From Hydrogenophilaceae bacterium (GTDB taxonomy: Bacteria > Pseudomonadota > Gammaproteobacteria > Burkholderiales > Thiobacillaceae): a stretch of 64,000 bases of DNA. Within the stretch, counting starts at the first letter, position 1; every line of letters starts with the position of its first letter. A model generated the notes under the pieces. That model made no database searches. It was not told where the DNA came from and worked only from the letters and a program-made list of their open reading frames with translations. A program made the translations under genes and the position numbers. Below, piece after piece: positions 45,999 to 55,191 of this stretch. The stretch spans positions 1-64,000 of the forward strand of contig JANJWO010000036.1 of NCBI GenBank assembly GCA_024709485.1, in the 5' to 3' direction.

Positions 45999-47084
45999 TC
46001 AATCCACCTCGGCCAGTATCCGGCAAACTGCCTCTGGAACCTCGCCGTACGGCACGACAACGAGATCCGGGGCCGGGGCAATTCCCTCTCCCCCGACAGA
46101 AGAAGCAACGACCCTGGCCCCCGCATCCAGCATTTGCAGCACCTTGATCTTAACGCCCGCCCCCAGCCGCAGCGGAACGACGCAGACCGAGGCGGCCCGA
46201 AATGCGGGGTACGGGTCATCGACAGCGCCGACAACCCTGACCCCGGGAATCAGCCGCCCCAGCAGGCGCAGCGACAAGCGCGGCATGAGCCCGATGATCC
46301 AGAATTGAACATCATCGCGGCACCGGCGTATCTTGGGATACGAAAATAACAAAAAATGCAGGATCGACCAGTGGTTCTCCGGCCGCTGCATATTGCCGAA
46401 GAAAACCAGATTCTTTCTGCCGGCAAACCCCTCCAGGATTCGGGAAACCGGCAGCGCATCGGCCACTTCGCCGACTCGCACTCTCGATGGCGGCTGCAGC
46501 ATTACTTCGCCCCGGAACCCCATGCCCAGCAGCAAATCCTTGTCCTTTTGCGACAGGACAAAACATCGTCTGAGCGGCGCCAGAAGCTTTCGCTCGATCC
46601 TTTCCACCAGTGGTTTGAGCATGCCCAGGAGCTTGCGCCGCCCGATATTTTGCGTGACCACATCATGCACAAAATAGTCGATCGCAAGCCCTCGAAGATG
46701 CGGCGCGAACGCCAGCGTCGAGGGGAAATCCAGCCAGACTTCCCGAATGCCGCAGCGCGCGATGATTTCGTGCGCCGCCCTGATGTTTCTCGGCGTCACG
46801 CGCGCGAACAGCCAAGGCGCAAACAGCGATCCCTTAAGGCAGCCAAACAGGACACCCAACATGTTCTGTGCCGTTGTTTGAGCAAGCGTGGTGTAGGACC
46901 GGCAAAGCTCGACCACCTCGGGGTTGGCCATCTGGCTTTCCGGCGCAAGACACAACACATGCACGGCCTTGCCAGATGAAATCAAGCCTCTGAGGCTATC
47001 CTCGCATATCGCCTCGCCTGCCCCGATGATTCCCTTTCCGCCGGGGTGGAAGGCCGTTATGAAAAGAATGCCGGGATTTTCCAT
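45999..47084 (-). CDS. Glycosyltransferase family 4-like
   Basis: 361 residues from the ATG at 47084. GILFITAFHPGGKGIIGAGEAICEDSLRGL is the acceptor-domain opening; LVFFGNMQRPENHWSILHFLL and VCVVPLRLGAGVKIKVLQMLDAGARVVAS form the GT-B donor domain. The G(A)GVKIKVLE pattern is that of the sugar transferases in exopolysaccharide clusters. It is the last gene of the 12-gene minus-strand operon, 22 bp after the preceding GT2. The 12 bases ending in its start codon are repeated at the start of the 70-codon frame at 48074. Confidence 0.83.
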   Translation of the reverse strand: MENPGILFITAFHPGGKGIIGAGEAICEDSLRGLISSGKAVHVLCLAPESQMANPEVVELCRSYTTLAQTTAQNMLGVLFGCLKGSLFAPWLFARVTPRNIRAAHEIIARCGIREVWLDFPSTLAFAPHLRGLAIDYFVHDVVTQNIGRRKLLGMLKPLVERIERKLLAPLRRCFVLSQKDKDLLLGMGFRGEVMLQPPSRVRVGEVADALPVSRILEGFAGRKNLVFFGNMQRPENHWSILHFLLFSYPKIRRCRDDVQFWIIGLMPRLSLRLLGRLIPGVRVVGAVDDPYPAFRAASVCVVPLRLGAGVKIKVLQMLDAGARVVASSVGGEGIAPAPDLVVVPYGEVPEAVCRILAEVD

Positions 47085-47106
47085 GGCGCCTACCGTGCCA
47101 GTATGC

Positions 47107-47865
47107 CTAAGATCCGCCCGTAGGCCTGGACTTGCCATAAGCAACAATGCCCCTGAAATTTTTCAGCAGCCGAATGCAGTGGAGCAGAACCTGCAGGGCC
47201 GGGAAACGCTCGGTCTCGAGTTGGACACGGCAATAGTCGCTCAGCGTACCCAATATATCCGTGCCGGAAACCCCACCCTTCGAATAGTGGCCGGCAATGA
47301 AATCCGCAGCAGCGATTCGGGGTCTCCCGGACATGCAGGCGCGCTTCAGAAAATACTGATCCGCCGCGATCGGAAACCTGCGTGAATACAAGCCATGTTC
47401 CCGATGCAGCTCCTTTCTGATCAGAGTGCCCACGGAATGATGCGAAACAAATGCAGACTGCCCGTGCAACCAGGGCTTGCCTCGCATCGGCCGTACGATG
47501 CCGGCATCGGTTTCGACGCAGGCCGCCACTATGTCCACCGGCTTTTCCGAGACTGCCTGGCGGTAATCGGCGATGGCATTGGCGAACAGGCGGTCATCAG
47601 CACCGCACACCACATAATATTCCCCGCTTGCCATCCCGATCGCCTTGTTCATGGCGTCGTAAATTCCGCAGTCTGGCTCGGAGACCCAGGCGCTGACGAT
47701 GTCCCCGGAAGACTTGATCAGCTCGACCGTGCCGTCGGTCGAAGCCCCATCCACAACCACCCATTCGAAATCTCGATCATTCTGCGCGCGCAGGCTTTCG
47801 ATCAGGCCGGGCAGTACGCCGGCGGCATTGAATGTGACGGTTATTATGGAAATACTTGGTTTCAT
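47107..47865 (-). CDS. Glycosyltransferase family 2
   Basis: 252 residues. SISIITVTFNAAGVLPGLIESLRAQ, FEWVVVDGASTDGT and YYVVCGADDRLFANA are the GT-A motifs, close in style to the plus-strand GT2 at 38308. Its start overlaps the stop of a 70-codon reading frame by 4 bp (ATGA), implying translational coupling. Acceptor unknown. Confidence 0.87.
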   Translation of the reverse strand: MKPSISIITVTFNAAGVLPGLIESLRAQNDRDFEWVVVDGASTDGTVELIKSSGDIVSAWVSEPDCGIYDAMNKAIGMASGEYYVVCGADDRLFANAIADYRQAVSEKPVDIVAACVETDAGIVRPMRGKPWLHGQSAFVSHHSVGTLIRKELHREHGLYSRRFPIAADQYFLKRACMSGRPRIAAADFIAGHYSKGGVSGTDILGTLSDYCRVQLETERFPALQVLLHCIRLLKNFRGIVAYGKSRPTGGS

Positions 47866-48074
47866 AGAACTGCATTGATTAACTGATCTTTTTCCCGCAA
47901 GACACCAATTCCTTCAGAGCCTGCCATTCCGATTCCATCAAGCGCCAGCACCGGGCCACGGCCGAGCAGGCAATGCCGCCGCCAGTCAATATTCAGAGCA
48001 AGGTCAATACAAAGGGCCATACTCGCCACCGCATAGCACCACACATAATTTGCATGGGCAGTTAAAACCTTCAT
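47862..48074 (-). CDS. Unassigned 70-residue reading frame between gmd-like and GT2 genes
   Basis: Encodes MKVLTAHANYVWCYAVASM and a further 51 residues with no recognised family. It is tightly packed: 12 bp after the upstream stop and overlapping the next start by ATGA. This argues it is translated. However, MKVLTAHANYVW resembles a truncated glycosyltransferase N-terminus, and the 12 bases up to and including its ATG (GTAGGCGCCATG) are identical to those at the GT4 start at 47084. It may be the remnant of a recombined gene kept as a coupling frame. Confidence 0.4.
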   Translation of the reverse strand: MKVLTAHANYVWCYAVASMALCIDLALNIDWRRHCLLGRGPVLALDGIGMAGSEGIGVLREKDQLINAVL

Positions 48075-48086
48075 GGCGCCTACAGT

Positions 48087-49064
48087 TCATGCTTGGATCT
48101 TCGCCTGTTGTGCCATTTCGTGCGCGGCCTTGCACATTTCCCTGATGACGCCGTCAACATCGGTGCGGGCCGACCATCCCATGACTGTCTTGGCCTTGGC
48201 TGGATTGGCTTTGCTGATGCCGATGTCCGACGGCCTGTACAGATCCTTGTCTATCCTGACATGCTCCCGCCAGTCCAGTCCGAAATAGGAAAAAGCCCGT
48301 GAAACAAAATACTCCAATGATTCGGTGCGCCCCGTAGCGATCACATAATCGTCCGGTTTTTCCAGACGCATCATGCGCCACATTGCCTCTACATAGTCTG
48401 GAGACCATCCCCAGTCGCGCCTGATATCGATATTCCCCAGTAATAGTGCTTCCTTGCTGCCACAGGCAATTCGTGCAGCCGCACGCACAATTTTCTGGGT
48501 AACAAATCGCTCCGGCCGCAACGGGGATTCATGATTGAAAAGAATCCCGGTGCAGGCAAAAATTCCGTAGGCATCCCGATAATTGCGCATCAGCCAATAC
48601 GCTGAGGACTTTGCCACTGCATAAGGGCTGCGTGGTTTGAATGGCGTTTCCTCATCGGCTGCGAGTTCTCCGGTGTCGCCAAAGCACTCGCTCGAGCCCG
48701 CGTTATAGAACCTTATTGGCCTGCCGACAAACCGGATGACTTCAAGCATGTTGAGCGTACCGACCGCAATGCTTTCCATTGCCTCGACCGGCTGTTCAAA
48801 GGACAAGCCGACCGATGTCTGGCCTGCGAGGTTATATATCTCATCCGGGGAATATTGCTGCACCACATTGAGCACGCTGCGAAAATCGTTTATCGCCATT
48901 GAGGCAGTTCGTAGTTGATTGCCGATTCCCAACCTGTCCAGGTTGGAAAACGAAGCGATCATCGCGTCCCTTGACGTTCCGATAACCTCATAGCCTTTTT
49001 CCAGGAGAAATTTGGCAAGATAACTGCCATCCTGGCCCGCCACGCCACAAATAAGCGCCCTCAC
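48087..49064 (-). CDS. gmd: GDP-mannose 4,6-dehydratase-family SDR
   Basis: 325 residues from GTG at 49064, overlapping the previous stop by 4 bp (GTGA). RALICGVAGQDGSYLAKFLLEKGYEV is the NAD(P)-binding segment; AGSSECFGD, SPYAVAKSSAYW (Tyr-x3-Lys) and ILFNHESPLRPERFVTQKIV are highly specific to the GMD family. It makes GDP-4-keto-6-deoxymannose, the entry to GDP-fucose, rhamnose, talose or perosamine. Some positions differ from canonical GMD (for example NLDRLGI), so a related dehydratase/epimerase specificity is possible. No fcl/rmd gene adjoins it. Confidence 0.82.
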   Translation of the reverse strand: MRALICGVAGQDGSYLAKFLLEKGYEVIGTSRDAMIASFSNLDRLGIGNQLRTASMAINDFRSVLNVVQQYSPDEIYNLAGQTSVGLSFEQPVEAMESIAVGTLNMLEVIRFVGRPIRFYNAGSSECFGDTGELAADEETPFKPRSPYAVAKSSAYWLMRNYRDAYGIFACTGILFNHESPLRPERFVTQKIVRAAARIACGSKEALLLGNIDIRRDWGWSPDYVEAMWRMMRLEKPDDYVIATGRTESLEYFVSRAFSYFGLDWREHVRIDKDLYRPSDIGISKANPAKAKTVMGWSARTDVDGVIREMCKAAHEMAQQAKIQA

Positions 49065-50158
49065 GACAACACCTTCTGATAGACATTCATGGTTTGCTGC
49101 GCGCAACGCTCCCAGGAAAACAGCTTTATTCGGTTCCTGCCATTCTCAATCAGCGACTGGCGAAGCTCTGCATTGTTCAAAACACGCTCGATCGACGATC
49201 CAATTGCCTCGGGTGAACCAGGGTCAAAAAGTTCGGCAGCCTGCCCAACGACCTCAGGCAACGAACTCGAATTACTGCATGCCACAGGGCAGTCGAAGCT
49301 CATGGACTCAAGTGGAGGGATACCGAAACCCTCATACAGCGATGGGTACACAAATAGCGCCGCGCCGGCGTAATGTTTCGCAAGCACCGCATCGTCCCCG
49401 CTTACTTGCCGCACGCGCGTCCCGGGTATGCCAAGCCTATTGATCAATTCCCGTTCCTGCATATTGAATTGGCCACCACCGAACGCAACAATGTCATACG
49501 CGGCCATTAATTCACGATTGGCGGCATAGGCGTGCAACAGACCATTAAAATTCTTGTAACCGGCACGGTTTCCGACATATAGCAAGTAGGGCCGTTCACC
49601 TTGTCTTACCCTATCTCCTTTCGGCGCCGCCAGCGAGAAACCCAGATGCACAACTGTAACCTTGCCCGGATCGACGTCAAGCCGCTCCAGCAAATCATTG
49701 CGCGTCTGCCCGGATATGCAGATCACATGGTCGGCGCGTCTTACAGCAATGGCCTTTTGCCTTGAGGTGCGGTCTTCGGCAGGGAAATCCCCCGGAAACC
49801 GTTCATGGATCATGTCATATACGGTCAAAACCGTCTTGCTACCCGCGGGCGCTGTGCCCCTGGCTGAATAATAAGTCTCATGCACCACGTCGGGACGGAG
49901 CCGCCTCATCAGAAGTGGCGATAAAAGACCGTTCATCCTCTGGCATAGATAGTGCGTATACCGGACCGCCGGGATTTTCCTGCCAATCACCCGAATATTG
50001 TCTTTCGCCTCAAGATAGGCATTGACATATAGCGGACTAACGACACTTACGTTATCTTCCTGCAACCTGGAAATGTTGTCAGCCAGCTCACAAAAATAGC
50101 GGGATATTCCGCCATACCTCTGCAAGCTGAATATTTGATAATCATAGGCAATACGCAT
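49061..50158 (-). CDS. Glycosyltransferase family 4 (WbaZ/mannosyltransferase-like)
   Basis: 365 residues. IAYDYQIFSLQRYGGISRYFCELAD and VHETYYSARG, then TVYDMIHERFP, are the opening of the plant-like/WbaZ GT4 group; YLLYVGNRAGYKNFNGLLHAYA and PSLYEGFGIPPLESMSFDCPVACSNSSSLPEV carry the E-x7-E donor motif. Members often use GDP-mannose-derived donors, which fits the gmd-like neighbour it overlaps by 4 bp. Confidence 0.88.
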   Translation of the reverse strand: MRIAYDYQIFSLQRYGGISRYFCELADNISRLQEDNVSVVSPLYVNAYLEAKDNIRVIGRKIPAVRYTHYLCQRMNGLLSPLLMRRLRPDVVHETYYSARGTAPAGSKTVLTVYDMIHERFPGDFPAEDRTSRQKAIAVRRADHVICISGQTRNDLLERLDVDPGKVTVVHLGFSLAAPKGDRVRQGERPYLLYVGNRAGYKNFNGLLHAYAANRELMAAYDIVAFGGGQFNMQERELINRLGIPGTRVRQVSGDDAVLAKHYAGAALFVYPSLYEGFGIPPLESMSFDCPVACSNSSSLPEVVGQAAELFDPGSPEAIGSSIERVLNNAELRQSLIENGRNRIKLFSWERCAQQTMNVYQKVLS

Positions 50159-50161
50159 GGG

Positions 50162-50977
50162 TCAATTCTGACGGTGGCTTCCCGTTTTTTTTACCATTTC
50201 AAGATGATCTGAGAACGTTCTGGAGCCCAACTTTCGCCTTATTAAAATAGCGGCGATCGACGACAGTTTTCCCATGAATAAATGAGTCATGAGCGGCATC
50301 CTCAACGTACGATCTGTCAAAATATGCAAACCGTGCAAAGAATAAAAATTCAAATCCAGCCGCTTTGCAATCGCTCCCAATGTCCTCGCTTGATAGAAGG
50401 AAATATGCTGCCCGGTACTGAATGCGTAATACCACCAATCCTTCTGTGGCGGCAGCGTTCCCTCATATAGTTCTGTTGTGAATATCAAGGTACGGCTCTG
50501 ATACTTTGACATCAGTTCGCCAATAAAAGCCAACGGGTCGTGAATGTGCTCAAGCACCTCAAATGCGCTTAAAGCAGTAAAAGGCCCTGCCTGCTTTTCC
50601 GCCTCGAAGCCACGGGCCATCAAGTTCTGGCAATACTTGTCATCCCAAAGATAATCGAAACCATAATCCCGCATGCGCCTGGTCAGCATCCCGTAACCAC
50701 CGGCGATATCGACATATCGTCCGCGTGGGTCGAAGCAGCCGTACAATAGAACGGCAAGCTTTGATGCGGTCACCAGATTGCGTCCCAACAAGCCCGTATC
50801 CGCGCCGGCAATGGCATCCCCATAGGCCTCATCCAGCCAATATGGCGGCTCTGTCTGCAACAAACCGCAGTGCTGGCAATGTAGATATGCAACCTCATGC
50901 CGTCCAAGAATGATTTCCCTAAAAGCTAGCTCGCGAGAGCTAGCGCAGATCGGGCAAGTCGTTAATTCTTTCTCCAT
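50162..50977 (-). CDS. Class I SAM-dependent methyltransferase with N-terminal zinc motif
   Basis: 271 residues. An N-terminal four-cysteine motif (CPIC...CQHCG, residues 8-11 and about 34-37) followed by GRYVDIAGGYGMLTRRMRDYGFD (SAM loop, degenerate) and FEVLEHIHDPLAFIGEL. This layout matches the C-methyltransferase/methyltransferase-like proteins of sugar biosynthesis. It overlaps the upstream glycosyltransferase gene by 16 bp and lies three bases before the GT4 gene. Confidence 0.8.
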   Translation of the reverse strand: MEKELTTCPICASSRELAFREIILGRHEVAYLHCQHCGLLQTEPPYWLDEAYGDAIAGADTGLLGRNLVTASKLAVLLYGCFDPRGRYVDIAGGYGMLTRRMRDYGFDYLWDDKYCQNLMARGFEAEKQAGPFTALSAFEVLEHIHDPLAFIGELMSKYQSRTLIFTTELYEGTLPPQKDWWYYAFSTGQHISFYQARTLGAIAKRLDLNFYSLHGLHILTDRTLRMPLMTHLFMGKLSSIAAILIRRKLGSRTFSDHLEMVKKTGSHRQN

Positions 50978-51927
50978 CCCCCACCCAACATTTTTACCTG
51001 CCTGACCATTGGCTGCATGTATTTATAAACGCCGATGCGCTGAAGAAAGCTGATCAGCTTATGGATTGCATGCACCTTGTAGAATTTATAATGGCTTTTT
51101 CGAATACTCTCATCCACCCACACTTCCTGACTGTACTCAAAACCTTGCACCTTGTCCCACAACTCGTCTACATCCCACTTCTCGGCGGCGCCCATATGAA
51201 AGCCGCTGCCATCCTGCCCGATGCTGCGTACCAATGATTTCCTCGGGTAGACTGTCAGCTTCTTGTCGTAAAACTGCCAAAAGATGCTTTTCATGTCACC
51301 GGCATCCAGCCTCCGCTCGAAGTCCATTTGTATAAACTCCAACGCCTCCTCGCCGACGCTATTCGAAAGCGCTTTTAGTCTTTTCCTATCCGTAAAAACT
51401 TCGGAGAAGCACGCGTCCGTTATGTAGGAATTCATTTTGTAGTAACGCTTCCACAAACCCATGCCCCATGGATTGAGCCTCGTCAGGAAGAAAACGTCCT
51501 TCTCGTAACCCGGAGGGATTGCCATTGGTGGGCAATAGCCCGACACGCTGCCTATTCTTTCATCATTTTCGTAGAACGATAACGCCCCGTTCATAAACGC
51601 CAGGAAACCCGGCGCCGTCACGACGTCTTCTTCCAGAAAGATGACCTTCCCGTATCTGTCGAGCAGCATTTCCATGCCGCCACGGTTATTGGCAATCCTG
51701 CTGTTTTCGGTTCTTTCTAGAATGTGTACCGCCTTGAATCCATCCACTGTGCGAAGGAAAGCCCTTACCTCGCGCACCCTGCTTTCGTCACCCTGCCTTG
51801 GCGCATCCGAGAAAAAAAACACCTCACTCTCTCTCGCCAGGGTATTTCTCTGCAAGGCCTCGACAGTGCGTCTCAGGTGATCAGCCCTGCCGTAGGTGCT
51901 GATCCCAATCGGGGCCAATTCCTTCAA
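50962..51927 (-). CDS. GT-A glycosyltransferase-like protein
   Basis: 321 residues. APIGISTYGRADHLRRTVEALQRN and AVHILERTENSRIANN open a GT-A fold, and YGKVIFLEEDVVTAPGFLAFMNGAL carries the EED metal motif typical of the GNT-I/GT13-like and GT2-like transferases; NPWGMGLWKRYY is a conserved later block of this group. The acceptor is unknown. It overlaps the flippase gene by 4 bp upstream and the methyltransferase gene by 16 bp downstream. Confidence 0.8.
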   Translation of the reverse strand: MKELAPIGISTYGRADHLRRTVEALQRNTLARESEVFFFSDAPRQGDESRVREVRAFLRTVDGFKAVHILERTENSRIANNRGGMEMLLDRYGKVIFLEEDVVTAPGFLAFMNGALSFYENDERIGSVSGYCPPMAIPPGYEKDVFFLTRLNPWGMGLWKRYYKMNSYITDACFSEVFTDRKRLKALSNSVGEEALEFIQMDFERRLDAGDMKSIFWQFYDKKLTVYPRKSLVRSIGQDGSGFHMGAAEKWDVDELWDKVQGFEYSQEVWVDESIRKSHYKFYKVHAIHKLISFLQRIGVYKYMQPMVRQVKMLGGGWRKN

Positions 51928-53213
51928 TTTCCGCTCCTAGCCCTGACAAAAAGATATCGCGGATTAATGCTCCGCATCATGTCGATATTGGATTTTCGCA
52001 AAGAAGCAAACACCAGAGGGATGGCCCATGTGCCCAGCCCAATGCTGATCAGGCTGGCGACCGCTGCTCCGTTGATCCCGTATTTCGGTATCCATAGATA
52101 GTTGAGCAGGACGTTGATCGGCACTATCAATAGATTATTGAACACCCTATAAAGCTGCAGGTTCTCCGAAATCATCCACACTCCTCTGGCGATAGCCTGG
52201 GCGATGAATATCCCCGTCCAGATGGTGAATACCAACGCACCATAGGCACCCGCATAGGGCTCTCCGAACAGCAGCAGAATAAACGGCTTGCCGAGGAGAA
52301 TTGCCGAAATACCTGCAGCCGCACCGATCCAGAACATCGCGCTGTATAGCTGCATCAACCGCTGGTGATAGCCTTCCGCGTCGCGTTCGCGCAGTTGCAC
52401 AAAATACGGCATGACCGTCTGGACGATCAATCCCGGCACGAACAGCCAAGCTTCCGAAATGCTGATGGCAGCACTGTACAGCCCCACCTGTGCCTCATCC
52501 AGCATCTGCCCGATCATCACCTGGTCGATACGCGTGTGGATGATGATGAGCAGAGAACTTGCCACGAGCGGCCAGCCGTCCTTTAGCAAGTGCATTTCAA
52601 TGCCGCTCCGCCAGCCCCAGCGCCCCTTCCCTTCCCTGCGGTGATATGCCCATGCCATCAGGACAGCCGCAAATGCAATTTCCACCGTACCCGTCAGCGC
52701 GAACCAAATAACGGAAAAGTCGCCCAGAATCAGTCCGACCTTGACAAGGCTGATCGCCAGAAACGCATACATCCGGGCCCGTACGACATGTTTCGAAAGC
52801 ACCCTGGCCTGGTAAAAAATGTCGATGGCATCCGTGGCATTGAACAGTATGCCGATCGCAATAATCGCCACCAGTGCAACAAACAGCGGATTGTCAGGCT
52901 GCGCCAGCCAGGCTGCCGGCATGACCAGCACGGCCGCCGCCACGCCTCCCCACAGTTTGAGCCGCAGGACGCTGCCGAGTATTTCCTTCTCTTTTTCGGG
53001 ATGCTTGGTCAGTTCCCGGACCGCGACCGGGTCCAGACCCAACCTCCCCACCACGCCGAACAGCGCAACGAAGGAAAGCGCAAAGTTCAGCAGCCCGAAA
53101 TCGCTCGGACCCAGATAGCGGGCAACCCAGATGCCGACGACCAGGCTACCGGCAATGCGCAGGATGCGGTCGGCCATCAGCCAATTCAGATTGGCGAACA
53201 GCTGCTTTCTCAT
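51924..53213 (-). CDS. Wzx-type oligosaccharide flippase
   Basis: 429 residues with about twelve membrane helices. LFANLNWLMADRILRIAGSLVVGIWVARYLGPSDFGLLNFALSF is the classic opening of the polysaccharide/PST-family flippases. It would move undecaprenyl-linked repeat units across the inner membrane. Its presence suggests Wzx/Wzy-type export, but no polymerase-like gene with the usual topology was recognised in the window. It overlaps both neighbours by 4 bp. Confidence 0.9.
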   Translation of the reverse strand: MRKQLFANLNWLMADRILRIAGSLVVGIWVARYLGPSDFGLLNFALSFVALFGVVGRLGLDPVAVRELTKHPEKEKEILGSVLRLKLWGGVAAAVLVMPAAWLAQPDNPLFVALVAIIAIGILFNATDAIDIFYQARVLSKHVVRARMYAFLAISLVKVGLILGDFSVIWFALTGTVEIAFAAVLMAWAYHRREGKGRWGWRSGIEMHLLKDGWPLVASSLLIIIHTRIDQVMIGQMLDEAQVGLYSAAISISEAWLFVPGLIVQTVMPYFVQLRERDAEGYHQRLMQLYSAMFWIGAAAGISAILLGKPFILLLFGEPYAGAYGALVFTIWTGIFIAQAIARGVWMISENLQLYRVFNNLLIVPINVLLNYLWIPKYGINGAAVASLISIGLGTWAIPLVFASLRKSNIDMMRSINPRYLFVRARSGN

Positions 53214-54211
53214 CTGCCAGAGTATTCAGCCAACGCCGCCTCGATGGCACCATATTTTTTTTGATCAACCAGGCCTGAAGCGGGGAATGAGTGCGGGCCC
53301 GCGTAAGCGCCCTCCCCCATGCCCAATTTGGCAACGAGATCGGAGTAGCATCCGCCAGGATTGGCACAAAATCTCTCGTAGTCGACCACGAGCTTTCGTT
53401 CTTCCGAGACCCTGCTCATCCCCGCACTTACAGCCTTGTTGATGTAGGTGACCTGGCCTGCCGCCTGCAAGACCGGATTAAGATCTTTTAATTCCTCATA
53501 TTCCGGAATCCTGAACGAATACCATGCGGCCTCGTTTCCAAGCTGCCGCTTCCTCGCTTCCAGCACGGACGCCACATTGGAAACAGGGTCACGCCTGATC
53601 TGAATGAACAAGGCTTTATCGAAGATCGAATCAAGAAAAGGGATGTTGTAATTGAACAGCATGCCCTTGGCGGCAAACGGCTTCTGAAATACATCCATCA
53701 TGCCGGCCAACTCTGCCAGCATGGTTCGCGTATCCATGCTTTGGCGCAATTCCTCGTCCGACCAGACATCACGCGCGGGCTCTGCAAGAAAACGGCGCCA
53801 GAAATACCAGAACTCATTCGGCGCTAGTACACCCGCAGTCTTTCCATTTTCCGAGGTGTACCCGACTCTCTGCTCAAACTCACCAAGTTCGTTTCGGAAA
53901 CTGTATCTTGAATCAGTTAATAGCTGTTGAATTTTTGCGCCAATTATGGGTGCGTGAAAGAATCGTGATAAGAGGTTAGTTGGATACGCCCAAAGACCAG
54001 AATTGGCCAACCACTGCATAAAGAGGGTGGTTCCGCTTCGCATTGGGCCCATGATGAGTAGAACGGGAAAATTTGGTGCGCTGTACTCCTTCACAATTTC
54101 TCGCTCAGACATCCACAACAATGAGTTCACTTCTTTTAATAAGGCCTCCAGGTTCTCGTTACGTGAGAACCCAGCTGTGCGAGCACCTTCCGTTTTCGCG
54201 GTCACGCTCAT
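53210..54211 (-). CDS. Sulfotransferase-like protein
   Basis: 333 residues. FPVLLIMGPMRSGTTLFMQWLANSG (about 50-75) is the PAPS-binding loop, and KALFIQIRRDPVSNVASVLEARK is the 3'-phosphate segment. It has a longer N-terminus than the other sulfotransferases here. The ATG at 54211 overlaps the previous stop as TAATG with AAGG six bases upstream; TTG at 54217 is less likely. This gene is embedded in the large glycan operon, so its product probably sulfates that repeat unit or lipid-linked intermediate. Confidence 0.83.
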   Translation of the reverse strand: MSVTAKTEGARTAGFSRNENLEALLKEVNSLLWMSEREIVKEYSAPNFPVLLIMGPMRSGTTLFMQWLANSGLWAYPTNLLSRFFHAPIIGAKIQQLLTDSRYSFRNELGEFEQRVGYTSENGKTAGVLAPNEFWYFWRRFLAEPARDVWSDEELRQSMDTRTMLAELAGMMDVFQKPFAAKGMLFNYNIPFLDSIFDKALFIQIRRDPVSNVASVLEARKRQLGNEAAWYSFRIPEYEELKDLNPVLQAAGQVTYINKAVSAGMSRVSEERKLVVDYERFCANPGGCYSDLVAKLGMGEGAYAGPHSFPASGLVDQKKYGAIEAALAEYSGR

Positions 54212-55191
54212 TAGCAACCTTTTCCCACTATGGAAATAATTCTATCCATATGTTTAATACCGTATCTTTGGTCTATCGGCAGTGGTAGGCAATTTGCAAT
54301 CATCCTTTCAGCTTTGTCCACGCCCAATCTATTTACCGAATCCAACCAGTAAGTTGGCACAAAAACCTTGTTTTCCAGCAACCGCTGCCTCAACTGTCGA
54401 TCATTGGTTAAGTACGGATAGCACAATGGCGCAACAAGCCCTTCTATATCAAACTTGAAGCAATTATCGCGGCCTAACTTGCCGTGCAGGTATAAGAAAT
54501 TTTCGCGCCGCTTCGCACCTGCCGATGCAAAATCAATCGACTCAAACAGCCTTTCTGTCAGCATCGACATTTGCTTTGGTTTACAATCATTCAAACTTTC
54601 TTCTGCTCGTCTGTATTCTTCGTAACCAGCCTCGGGGGACACAGCTATACGTCTCATCAAATGAGAAGATCTTCTTAACGATCCCTTATCTCGAACTGTT
54701 GGTGTCGGCACAGTGAGCTTGGAAATGAGCATCCCCCCATCAGGCAACCCAAAAAATTTTCTTGGAGAAAAAATGGTTGCCAAGACATCTTCGGGTTGAT
54801 CAAAAAACGACTGCGAATAATCCAACACTAGTTGGCTCCAAGAAAATCGGCGCATTAGATCAGCGATATTCGCTTTGCATACGCCGTAGTAATTCACATA
54901 GAAGAGCCAATCCCCCGGGAAAATACTTACTTGTTTATCTACCGCCCACTTATCATCAAGGTCGTACCAAACAATCTCAGTGTCCACCACTCGAAGTGGC
55001 TCAAGCATTACATCGCAGATCAGCTTAGGCATCCATACGCGCTTAGGCTTACCATTCTGAAGCAACGCAAGAAATGCAGCCCGGGCAGACTGCAGCCGAA
55101 GCGCATTTGGATAGGGTTGGAATCTCCTAACCGGAAGCTCCAGCTCAAAATACCCGCCTATTGGGCTTCCATCACAACTAGACAATTTCAT
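54211..55191 (-). CDS. DegT/DnrJ-related PLP-fold protein
   Basis: 326 residues, not assigned to a known step. SPRKFFGLPDGGMLIS aligns with the DegT motif of the neighbouring aminotransferase (ATKVFNTFEGGAIV): Lys is six residues before Gly-Gly in both. LVLDYSQSFFD matches the upstream Asp region (DAAHAFG). So the Schiff-base Lys and pyridine-binding Asp appear kept, while the rest is divergent and shorter. It may be an aminotransferase or dehydratase of the DegT fold. The gene is AT-rich compared with its surroundings. It overlaps the WbqC gene by 14 bp and the sulfotransferase start by TAATG. Confidence 0.6.
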   Translation of the reverse strand: MKLSSCDGSPIGGYFELELPVRRFQPYPNALRLQSARAAFLALLQNGKPKRVWMPKLICDVMLEPLRVVDTEIVWYDLDDKWAVDKQVSIFPGDWLFYVNYYGVCKANIADLMRRFSWSQLVLDYSQSFFDQPEDVLATIFSPRKFFGLPDGGMLISKLTVPTPTVRDKGSLRRSSHLMRRIAVSPEAGYEEYRRAEESLNDCKPKQMSMLTERLFESIDFASAGAKRRENFLYLHGKLGRDNCFKFDIEGLVAPLCYPYLTNDRQLRQRLLENKVFVPTYWLDSVNRLGVDKAERMIANCLPLPIDQRYGIKHMDRIISIVGKGC

